Of a stretch of 43,863 bases of DNA, positions 34,277-41,371 are shown in pieces. The stretch lies in assembly GCA_030066655.1 (NCBI GenBank), contig JASJBE010000014.1:1-43863 (forward strand), read 5' to 3'. Under the pieces are notes generated by a model. It was not told the origin of the DNA and made no database searches. It saw nothing but the letters and a program-made list of their open reading frames with translations. The translations under genes were made by a program, and so were the position numbers. This DNA is from Woeseiaceae bacterium (lineage in GTDB: Bacteria; Pseudomonadota; Gammaproteobacteria; Steroidobacterales; Woeseiaceae). Position 1 is the stretch's first letter, and every line of letters begins with the position of its first letter.

Positions 34277-34306
34277 GAAAGCCCCTCACCTGAGGGGCTT
34301 TTTTTA
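34277..34306 (+). terminator. Rho-independent terminator of htpX
   Basis: A perfect 10-bp stem (34279-34288 with 34291-34300) of GCCCCTCA type, with a 2-base apex that will open to 4, is followed by seven T. It begins 18 bases after the htpX stop codon. Confidence 0.93.
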
Positions 34307-34340
34307 TGGATTTGTCGTCGACCGACGCTATGCTGACTGA

Positions 34341-35324
34341 ATGAAGGAGTACACGCTCAGCAATGATGCGGGCATGACGCTTCGCGTCGCCGACATCGGC
34401 GCGACGATAACGGAGTTGCACGTACCGGATCGCAATGGCGATACGGCCGACGTCGCGCTCGGCTTCGACTCTCTCGAACAATACCGGAACAATACGCCGT
34501 CATTCGGTTGCGTCGTCGGGCGTTACGGCGGGCGTATCGCAAACGGCCGCTTCGACATCGACGGCGTCACCTACGAACTGGCCACGCGCGCCGACGGGCA
34601 TCACCTGCACGGCGGAGAGTCAGGCTTTGCCGTGATGATGTACTCGGTCCGGCAACAGGACGGGAGGCTGGTGCTGACGGCCGAAAGTCCGGACGGCGAC
34701 GAAGGCTACCCCGGAGCGCTGACACTGTCCGTGACCTACACGCTGACCGAATCGAATGAGCTGATCATCAACTACGAGGCGACGACGACACGGCCTACCG
34801 TTCTGAACCCGACCAATCACTGCTATTTCAACCTGCGCGGGCACGGCAACGGGGACGTGCTCGACCACGTGCTGAGCGTGGCAGCGGACAGGGTGCTGGC
34901 CTGCCACCCGGACAACATCCCGACGGGAAAGATCGATGACGTCGCTGGCGGCCCGCTGGATTTCCGAGAGCCGCAGCGGCTGGGGTCGCGGATCCCGGAT
35001 GCGTTGTATCAGCTGGATCACTCATTCATTACTGCCGATGACATGCTCGAAGAGCGAGCAGAGGTCGCGCGGCTAGTCGAGCCTCAAAGCGGTCGCGTCA
35101 TGATCGTCGCGACGACCGAGCCCTGCGTGCAGGTGTTCACGCCGGATGTCATGAGATTTGAGGGCCCGGCCAAACAGCAGGCCGACTATGCGCCCTACGG
35201 CGCCATCTGCCTCGAGGCGCAGCATTTCCCGAATTCGCCCAACGAACCCGGCTTCCCGAGCACGCTGCTCAGGCCCGGAGAGACATTCCGTAGCTCGACC
35301 AGCTACCGATTCGAGACAGCATGA
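34341..35324 (+). CDS. galM: Aldose 1-epimerase (galactose mutarotase)
   Basis: This enzyme interconverts alpha and beta anomers of glucose or galactose. The 327-residue protein is slightly short for the family. The general acid H160 is in NPTNHCYFNL and the general base E292 is in CLEAQHFPNSPN; the GRYGGRI and HLHGG sugar-binding blocks are present. No signal peptide, so it is cytoplasmic, or its export is not by Sec. It is 190 bases upstream of the alpha-amylase on the same strand. Processing of glucose released from starch is the likely job, as the rest of a Leloir pathway is absent here. Confidence 0.93.
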   Translation: MKEYTLSNDAGMTLRVADIGATITELHVPDRNGDTADVALGFDSLEQYRNNTPSFGCVVGRYGGRIANGRFDIDGVTYELATRADGHHLHGGESGFAVMMYSVRQQDGRLVLTAESPDGDEGYPGALTLSVTYTLTESNELIINYEATTTRPTVLNPTNHCYFNLRGHGNGDVLDHVLSVAADRVLACHPDNIPTGKIDDVAGGPLDFREPQRLGSRIPDALYQLDHSFITADDMLEERAEVARLVEPQSGRVMIVATTEPCVQVFTPDVMRFEGPAKQQADYAPYGAICLEAQHFPNSPNEPGFPSTLLRPGETFRSSTSYRFETA

Positions 35325-35407
35325 CCGGAAACCGGCTCAAAAGCGCTAGGAAGCGACCGGTCTATCAAGGGACGGAAAACGGCAAAAGCCCCGCGCGACC
35401 GGCGGGC

Positions 35408-35421
35408 TGAAATCGTATTCA
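35408..35421. promoter_or_regulatory. LacI-type operator-like site upstream of the alpha-amylase
   Basis: TGAAATCGTATTCA matches the core of the perfect palindrome at 38534-38549 at 12 of 14 positions, with the same CG centre and an identical right half. It lies 94-107 bases before the amylase ATG. I infer a shared regulator of amylase and transporter. Confidence 0.5.
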
Positions 35422-35514
35422 CGACGAGATCATTGTCGCCCGCTTGCACAGCACTCCGTTTCGTCTTTTACTGTCCGGCCAACGAGGCGAAAAAGAACCG
35501 GCAAAGGGGCCATC

Positions 35515-36948
35515 ATGAAGACACTGAGAACCAGCTTGTTCGCGGCATTGAGCGTATTCGTAGCCGCCTGTTCCGGGGCCGATACGCCGCAAGGCGATGG
35601 ACAGGCGGAGCTGCCGGCCGATGCCAGACCTGCCGCGCCGCGAACGGCGTTCGTGCACTTGTTCGAATGGCCCTGGCCTGCCATCGCCCACGAATGCGAG
35701 AGCTTTCTCGGACCCTCAGGTTACGCCGCGGTGCAGGTATCACCGCCGCAGGAGCATGCGACCGGTCCGCAGTGGTACACGCGCTACCAGCCGGTGTCCT
35801 ATCAACTCGAAAGCCGCGGCGGAACCCGCGAGCAGTTCGTCGACATGGTCGCGCGTTGCAAGGCGGCCGGCGTCGACATCTATGTCGATGCGGTGATCAA
35901 TCACATGACCGGCGTCCGACCGGACGCGGTCGGCGTGGCCGGTACCCAGTACGGCGAGTATGACTACCCGCCGCTGTACGGCTTCGATGACTTCAATCAC
36001 TGCGGCCGCCATGAGGGCAACGACATAAAGGACTACAACGACAAGTGGGAGATGCAGAACTGCGAGCTCGTGAACCTGGCCGACCTGAAGACCAGCTCGG
36101 AGAAGGTCCGCGATACGCTGGCTGCCTACCTGAACGATCTCCTCGACGTCGGCGTGGCGGGTTTCAGGATTGACGCGGCGAAGCACATGCCCGTCGAAGA
36201 CGTCGAGGCGATCATGTCGCGCGTCGGCCCGGAGTACTACGTGTTCCAGGAAGTGCTGACCGGGGACTCCAGCGTCGTCGATCGGGCGGCCTATGCCGAG
36301 ATCGGGCCACTGACCGAGTTCCAGTACGAGAGCCGCGTAGCGGACGCCTTCAAGCATGCCGATATTGCCAGGCTGCGGGACCTCGGCGAGGTCGTTGGCA
36401 TGCTGCCATCCGACGACGCAGTGGTCTTCGTCGACAACCACGACTCGCAACGAGGTGACCATGTGCTCACCTATAAGGACGGCCTGGACTACTACGTCGC
36501 GAACGTCTTCATGCTGGCGCATCCCTACGGTTACCCCAAAGTCATGTCGAGCTTTGCGTTTGACCAGCGTGACCAGGGTGCACCCGAGACAGCACCGATT
36601 TCGAGTGGCATGACCGAGTGCGCGGACGGCTGGGTCTGCGAACACCGGAATCCGGGAATCGTCGCGATGGTGAAATTCCGCAATGCGATGCACGGCGAGC
36701 CGATGGTGCACTGGCAGGAGCACGAGGGCGGTCTGTCATTTGGCCGCGGCAGCAAGGGTCACGCCGTCTTCAATGTGTCCTCAGAACCGGCCGAATTTGC
36801 GGTCGATACGGACCTGCCAGCCGGCAGCTATTGCGACCTGCTGTCAGGCATCGGCAACGCGGACGACTGCGCGGCCGTCAACGTCGCCAACGGCCAGATG
36901 ATCGTGTCCCTGCCGCGGATGAGCGCGGTTGTCGTGCAACGCGACTGA
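35515..36948 (+). CDS. Lipoprotein alpha-amylase (GH13, animal-type with chloride site)
   Basis: This enzyme hydrolyses alpha-1,4 bonds of starch or glycogen. The 477-residue protein begins with a lipoprotein signal ending VAAC19, so it should be anchored to a membrane, probably the outer one. Catalytic residues: nucleophile D220 (GFRIDAAKH), acid/base E246 (YYVFQEV), transition-state D310 (FVDNHDSQRG). The opening FVHLFEW and VQVSPPQEH blocks match the animal and Pseudoalteromonas type. The chloride ligands of that type are kept: R218, N308 and K342 (Lys, as in the Pseudoalteromonas enzyme, not Arg as in mammals). No extra binding domain follows. AAAGGGG box before the ATG. A LacI-type site lies upstream. 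Confidence 0.93.
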   Translation: MKTLRTSLFAALSVFVAACSGADTPQGDGQAELPADARPAAPRTAFVHLFEWPWPAIAHECESFLGPSGYAAVQVSPPQEHATGPQWYTRYQPVSYQLESRGGTREQFVDMVARCKAAGVDIYVDAVINHMTGVRPDAVGVAGTQYGEYDYPPLYGFDDFNHCGRHEGNDIKDYNDKWEMQNCELVNLADLKTSSEKVRDTLAAYLNDLLDVGVAGFRIDAAKHMPVEDVEAIMSRVGPEYYVFQEVLTGDSSVVDRAAYAEIGPLTEFQYESRVADAFKHADIARLRDLGEVVGMLPSDDAVVFVDNHDSQRGDHVLTYKDGLDYYVANVFMLAHPYGYPKVMSSFAFDQRDQGAPETAPISSGMTECADGWVCEHRNPGIVAMVKFRNAMHGEPMVHWQEHEGGLSFGRGSKGHAVFNVSSEPAEFAVDTDLPAGSYCDLLSGIGNADDCAAVNVANGQMIVSLPRMSAVVVQRD

Positions 36949-37011
36949 TTCACTGTGCGGAGGTCGCAGCGCGCCTCGCGTGCTGCCCTCGACCGTGGTG
37001 CTTAAGTCCTG

Positions 37012-38460
37012 TTAGTGCGCCGACCCGGGCGTGACGGGGGTGTCGTCGTGCACGTCGTCCTCAACGCGTAGCCAGGCGACGGCTGACAGCGCAATCGCTA
37101 CAGCAGAGATCACCCAGATCGAACTCTTGTCAGGGATTCGACTGATCAACGCCGCAATGCCGAGGCTGACGGTCAGCTGCGGCAGCACGACGGACAGATT
37201 GAACAGGCCCATGTACAGCCCCATCTGATCTTCGTCGACCTTCTGCGACATGATCGCGAAAGGCAGGCTGACGATCGATGCCCAGCCAACGCCGACGAAA
37301 CCGATCAATATGTAGATCATCATCAGCGTATTGCCGAACAGGTATGCGCCAACATAGGCGGCGGCCATGACGAACAGGGCGTACGCGTGCACATGCACCT
37401 TGCCGATGCGGTTACTTAGAGGACCGAGCACGAACAATGGCAGCAGCGCGCCGACCGCGTTCAGGATCAGAAAGCTCAGAGACGTTGCCCGCCCGCCATC
37501 GATGTCACTCAGGTCCGGAAACTGTTGCTGGATAAAAACGACCATGTAGACGAAGGTCGTGTGAATACCGATCCAGCTAAAGGAATGAGCGGCGAGAACG
37601 CGCTGGAACTGCTGGGCGTGCCTCGCCGAGACGCTGTCGTCGACGGGTTTTTTGAACAGCGCCTGTCCCACGAGGAACAGTGTCAGGATGCCGCAGACGA
37701 TTTCTGCGTAGAAATTCTCGACCTTGATGCCGGCGAGACGCAGAGTCATTGCGTAAGTGTCGTAGATCAGGAAGCCCCACAGCGGCTTGATGTTCATGAG
37801 CATCTCGACAAACGAGAATCTGGCAGGCTCTTCGCTCTCTGTTTCGATCTCACGCGGCTCTTCGATGAACAACGGCGGCAGCACGGCCATCAGCAGCACG
37901 CCGATCGCGCCGCTGTATATCAGGACATAGTTGTCCCAGATGGCGCCGATCGCGTAGCCCCCGACACCGATCGATCCGGAGATCGTCTGCATCCACGTGT
38001 AACCGCGGGTGCGCTCGTCACCGGACTCGGTGACGTCGGCGATGATCGAGCGGGTCGGGTTGAAGCCGACGTTGACCGCGAAGTCGAGCGTCAGCGCGAT
38101 GATCAATGCGATGCCGACAACGGATTCGAGCCCCATGGCATCGGAAATGACGCCGATCTGCGGCAGCGCCAGCAGCGACAGTGCGGCGAATACGCCGCCG
38201 ATCAGGATGAACGGCCGGCGTCGCCCGTTCCAGAACCAGGCGCGGTCCGACAGGCCGCCGATTATGACCTGTCCGAAGATGCCGGCCAGCGGTCCGGCTG
38301 CCCAAACGAGGCCGATATCGTGCACGTCCAGCTGGTATTGCGTCGTCAGGATCCAGCTCAGCGCCGACAGTTGAACCGTCAGGGCGAGCCCCATCGCCGT
38401 TGAAGGCAGGCTCAGTACGCCGAAAAAGAGTTTCGTCTTATTCTTTTGATATGCAAGCAT
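37012..38460 (-). CDS. MFS sugar transporter of the SLC45/GPH type
   Basis: The 482-residue inner-membrane protein has 12 predicted helices and probably imports a disaccharide or maltooligosaccharide with protons. The loop between helices 2 and 3 contains WNGRRRPFI, the RRRP signature of SLC45 sucrose/maltose-type carriers. The central loop is acidic. The ATG at 38460 has a GGGGGGCGGA stretch upstream; an in-frame start at 38502 is less likely. It is convergent with the alpha-amylase (63-base gap) and carries a perfect LacI-type palindrome 74-89 bases upstream, so it is probably co-regulated with the amylase. Uptake of amylase products is the likely role. Confidence 0.88.
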   Translation of the reverse strand: MLAYQKNKTKLFFGVLSLPSTAMGLALTVQLSALSWILTTQYQLDVHDIGLVWAAGPLAGIFGQVIIGGLSDRAWFWNGRRRPFILIGGVFAALSLLALPQIGVISDAMGLESVVGIALIIALTLDFAVNVGFNPTRSIIADVTESGDERTRGYTWMQTISGSIGVGGYAIGAIWDNYVLIYSGAIGVLLMAVLPPLFIEEPREIETESEEPARFSFVEMLMNIKPLWGFLIYDTYAMTLRLAGIKVENFYAEIVCGILTLFLVGQALFKKPVDDSVSARHAQQFQRVLAAHSFSWIGIHTTFVYMVVFIQQQFPDLSDIDGGRATSLSFLILNAVGALLPLFVLGPLSNRIGKVHVHAYALFVMAAAYVGAYLFGNTLMMIYILIGFVGVGWASIVSLPFAIMSQKVDEDQMGLYMGLFNLSVVLPQLTVSLGIAALISRIPDKSSIWVISAVAIALSAVAWLRVEDDVHDDTPVTPGSAH

Positions 38461-38533
38461 TCCGCCCCCCACAGCGTGCCTGTCGTTTTCGTTAGCCCAC
38501 AAGTATCTACACTGGCGCTGTCGAAGCCCAGCG

Positions 38534-38549
38534 ATGAATACGTATTCAT
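38534..38549. promoter_or_regulatory. 16-bp perfect palindrome, LacI-family operator candidate
   Basis: ATGAATACGTATTCAT is fully palindromic with a central CG, the usual form of LacI/GalR-family operators. It lies 74-89 bases upstream of the transporter ATG. A near copy lies before the alpha-amylase gene. The repressor gene is not in the window; a MalR/SusR-like regulator is the natural candidate. Confidence 0.65.
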
Positions 38550-38669
38550 GCGAAATGGATTTGACGTAAGTCGCTGAATACCGCCGAAATCCTGTCTCTG
38601 TTCGGAGACAAATTCACGAATTTAACCTCGCCATTACTGTGATTTGGATCGGCATTTTCCGAAGCCAAA

Positions 38670-38685
38670 TGTGACCTGAATCACA
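38670..38685. promoter_or_regulatory. CRP/Vfr-type binding site upstream of fimT
   Basis: TGTGA-CCTGAA-TCACA is a perfect match to the CRP core TGTGA-N6-TCACA. Its centre is 59 bases before the fimT ATG; if it acts as a class II activator (centre at about -41.5), transcription would start near 38719. It also lies 210 bases before the divergent sugar transporter, which could share it. Confidence 0.75.
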
Positions 38686-38736
38686 CGAAAAGCCCAAGTG
38701 TTCTGCTGTTCCCAGTCGCTTTGTTATTAAAGGCGC

Positions 38737-39267
38737 ATGAAAACACAAAACCTCAAAGCACAGCGCGGCTTAAGCCTCATTGAACTTATTGTCACGATGG
38801 CCATTGCGGCAATCGTGCTGGGCGTCGGCGTACCGACTTTCGGCAATGTTGTGGCGGACAACAGCATGGCGACGAACGCCAACCGCTTTGTCTCCTCGAT
38901 CAACCTTGCCCGGAGCTCGGCCGTTCGCTTCCAGCGCAACGCGGTCATCTGCGCAAGTTCCAACTACAACGCCACGACACCGACCTGCGATACCGGCACG
39001 GACTGGTCGGCCGGATGGATCGTCTACGTCGACAGGGATCGCGACGGCGCGGTCGATGCCGACGAAGTGCAGTCCGTTTTCGAGCCGTTCGATGATGACG
39101 TGACGTTCGCGAGCGGCACGGTCAGCCGGTTCACCTACGATGCCCGCGGGTTTGTCGACAACGGCGACACGCTGACATTGTGCGACGATCGCACCGGCGA
39201 GATGGGCCGCGAGGTCCGGATCAATGGCGCAGGCCGCGTCAGCGTCGTACGGCAGGTTTGTGGCTAA
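38737..39267 (+). CDS. fimT: Type IV minor pilin FimT/FimU (GspH-like)
   Basis: This minor pilin helps start pilus assembly at the inner membrane. The 176-residue protein has a type III leader: cleavage after G11, mature protein beginning LSLIE with Glu at +5, and a hydrophobic helix to about residue 32. The GspH/FimT domain follows, with a cysteine-bounded loop and a C-terminal CG. AAAGG lies 3 bases before the ATG, closer than ideal. First gene of an operon in the usual order fimT-pilV-pilW-pilX-pilY1; its TAA shares a base with the pilV ATG. Confidence 0.92.
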   Translation: MKTQNLKAQRGLSLIELIVTMAIAAIVLGVGVPTFGNVVADNSMATNANRFVSSINLARSSAVRFQRNAVICASSNYNATTPTCDTGTDWSAGWIVYVDRDRDGAVDADEVQSVFEPFDDDVTFASGTVSRFTYDARGFVDNGDTLTLCDDRTGEMGREVRINGAGRVSVVRQVCG

Positions 39268-39803
39268 TGATCCGCTCAGCACGCTACGTACCGGCGCTCA
39301 AGGCGCAGGCCGGATTTACGCTGATCGAGGTCATGATCGCAGTCCTCATCTTGTCGGTCGGCCTGCTCGGCCTCGCCGGCCTGCAAGCTGCGGCGCTCCA
39401 GACTAACCAGAGCGCGTTCACGCGCTCCCAGGCGACGGCGTTTGCCTACGACCTCGCCGATCGCATGCGCGCCAACGTACCCGGCGTCGCGGCGGGCAAC
39501 TACAACCCGGCCAATGCCGCCGTCACGGCCAACTGCACGACAACGACCGGCTGCACGGCGCAGGAGCTGGCCGAGAACGATCTCGCCGAGTGGAACGCGC
39601 TGCTCGCGTCTTACCTGCCGCTCGGCACCGGCACCGTCTGCATCGACAGCACACCGGAGGACGGTACGTCCACCGGAGCCGCCGCCTGCGATGGCACGGG
39701 TACACAGTTCGCGATCAAGATCTGGTGGGACGACAACAAGGACGGTGTCATCACCGTTTCGGCCACGGACATGGAGCGGCTGGTCATCAGCTTTCAGTTG
39801 TGA
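39267..39803 (+). CDS. pilV: Type IV minor pilin PilV
   Basis: The 178-residue protein has a prepilin leader cleaved after G16, mature start FTLIE with Glu at +5, and the typical PilV helix followed by LGLAGLQAAAL. The C-terminal part is small and Asp-rich. The ATG overlaps the fimT stop by one base (TAATG), and its own TGA overlaps the pilW ATG the same way. PilV forms the tip/priming complex with PilW, PilX and PilY1. Confidence 0.93.
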   Translation: MIRSARYVPALKAQAGFTLIEVMIAVLILSVGLLGLAGLQAAALQTNQSAFTRSQATAFAYDLADRMRANVPGVAAGNYNPANAAVTANCTTTTGCTAQELAENDLAEWNALLASYLPLGTGTVCIDSTPEDGTSTGAAACDGTGTQFAIKIWWDDNKDGVITVSATDMERLVISFQL

Positions 39804-40792
39804 TGAAGAACATCCGCATGCACAAGAAACAGCGCGGGCTGACGTTGGTCGAAATTATGATCGCGTTGCTGCTGGGCCTGATTGTCACCGCCGGCATGAT
39901 CCAGGTGTTCTCGTCGACGCGCGAGTCCAACCGCGTGCACGAGGCCATCGCCCGCATGCAGGAAACCGGGCGCATGGCGCTTGAAGTCGTGGCTCGCGAC
40001 GTTCGCATGGCCGACTTCTGGGGCTGCGCCGCAGACGTTGCCAACGTAACGAACAATCTCGATACAACGGGCACCGGCTTCATCGACTTCGGCACGGGCG
40101 GCATCCTCGGCACCGACGGTGGCGGCCTCGTGCCGGATACACTGGTCTTGCGCAGCGGTATCAATCGCGGCATCCAGATACAGCCGCCATTCGGGCCGGC
40201 CACATCGGCCAACATCACGATTCCCGCGTCCAGCGGTCTCTCGCAGGGCGACATCGTGCTCATGAGCGATTGCGAAAGCGCCGATATCTTCCAGATTACG
40301 AACGCCGACCCAGACACCGCGGCAGTAGTTGCGCACGACACGAGCAACGCCGTCGAGCCTGGAAACGTCAACGTGACCGATCCCACTTGTGCTGTCGGGA
40401 CCGCGCATTGCCTGTCAAAGGTCTACGGCGAGGATGCCAGCATCTTCGGCACGCAGCAGGTCAGCTACGGCATCGCGACGGGCTCGGAAGGCGAGCCGGC
40501 CCTGTTCCGGAACGGCCTCGAGTTCCTCGACGGTGTCGAAAACCTGCAGATCCTCTACGGCGAGGATACCGACGGTGACTCGGTTGCAAACTACTACGTT
40601 CCGGCCAACCAGGTCGTCGATATGCTGCAGGTCATCAGCATCCGCTTCGCTGTCGTCGTCCGGTCGGCCAATGACCGCCTGACCGACGGCGCCAACCAGA
40701 CTTATGCCGTGCTCGGTACAAACGTGACGGCGGGCGATACGCGCCTGCGCCAGGTCTACACCAGCACAGTGACAGTACGTAACCGACTCTAG
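39803..40792 (+). CDS. pilW: Type IV minor pilin PilW
   Basis: The 329-residue protein has a leader cleaved after G12, mature start LTLVE with Glu at +5, then the PilW helix ending in IQVFSSTRE and a conserved MQETGRMALEVVARDVR block. The large C-terminal domain is rich in Thr, Asn and Asp. The ATG shares a base with the pilV stop; a GTG one codon earlier is also possible. Role: minor pilin of the tip complex. Confidence 0.93.
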   Translation: MKNIRMHKKQRGLTLVEIMIALLLGLIVTAGMIQVFSSTRESNRVHEAIARMQETGRMALEVVARDVRMADFWGCAADVANVTNNLDTTGTGFIDFGTGGILGTDGGGLVPDTLVLRSGINRGIQIQPPFGPATSANITIPASSGLSQGDIVLMSDCESADIFQITNADPDTAAVVAHDTSNAVEPGNVNVTDPTCAVGTAHCLSKVYGEDASIFGTQQVSYGIATGSEGEPALFRNGLEFLDGVENLQILYGEDTDGDSVANYYVPANQVVDMLQVISIRFAVVVRSANDRLTDGANQTYAVLGTNVTAGDTRLRQVYTSTVTVRNRL

Positions 40793-40795
40793 GGA

Positions 40796-41350
40796 ATGGA
40801 GACGATTGTGCAGACCCTATCAACGACCTCATTCAAGAAGTCCCAGGCCGGCGCGGTGCTCGCGGTCAGCCTGGTGTTCCTCGTGATCCTGACGCTGGTC
40901 GGCGTCAGCGCCATGCAGAACACGCTGCTCGAAGAAAAGATGGCGGGTAACGTCAAGGACCGCAACCTCGCGTTCCAGAACGCAGAGTCAGCCGTTCGCG
41001 AAGCCGAGCTGTTCATCGAGGGGATCGTCAGCCTCGGCAACTTTGACGGCACCAGCGGTTTGTATGGATTGACAGATGCGGAGCCCGATTATGGCGCTTC
41101 CGCGACCTGGAGCACGAGCGGCAACAACGTCCAGTCATCCAGCGACTTCGGCGCTTACGCGTCACCTCGCTACTTCATCAAGCAACACACGATTGTTTCG
41201 AGTGCCGAGGCCGCGCTGAACCTGTCCGGCTATGGCGACAACAAGGGCACCGGCGACATCACCATTTTCAACATCACCGCTCGGGGAACCGGCGGCGGCG
41301 CGGACACAGCGGAAGTGATCTTAAGAACCTACTACGGACGCGCGTTCTAG
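40796..41350 (+). CDS. pilX: Type IV pilus protein PilX
   Basis: The protein has up to 184 residues. The N-terminal helix AVLAVSLVFLVILTLVGV followed by SAMQNT and LEEKMAGN-x-RN-LAFQ-AES is the PilX_N signature. It lacks Glu at +5, as PilX proteins often do. The ATG at 40796 is crowded by its AGGGA box; a GTG at 40808, with GGAG 6 bases ahead, gives a better-spaced start and a protein shorter by four residues. It links the other minor pilins to PilY1, whose gene follows after 21 bases. Confidence 0.92.
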   Translation: METIVQTLSTTSFKKSQAGAVLAVSLVFLVILTLVGVSAMQNTLLEEKMAGNVKDRNLAFQNAESAVREAELFIEGIVSLGNFDGTSGLYGLTDAEPDYGASATWSTSGNNVQSSSDFGAYASPRYFIKQHTIVSSAEAALNLSGYGDNKGTGDITIFNITARGTGGGADTAEVILRTYYGRAF

Positions 41351-41371
41351 GAACGTCGGGAGTCTACGAGC

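Noticed and set aside
35380..35412. Terminator-like hairpin after galM
   Set aside because: Only a 5-bp AGCCC/GGGCT stem with mismatches and no T-run follows.
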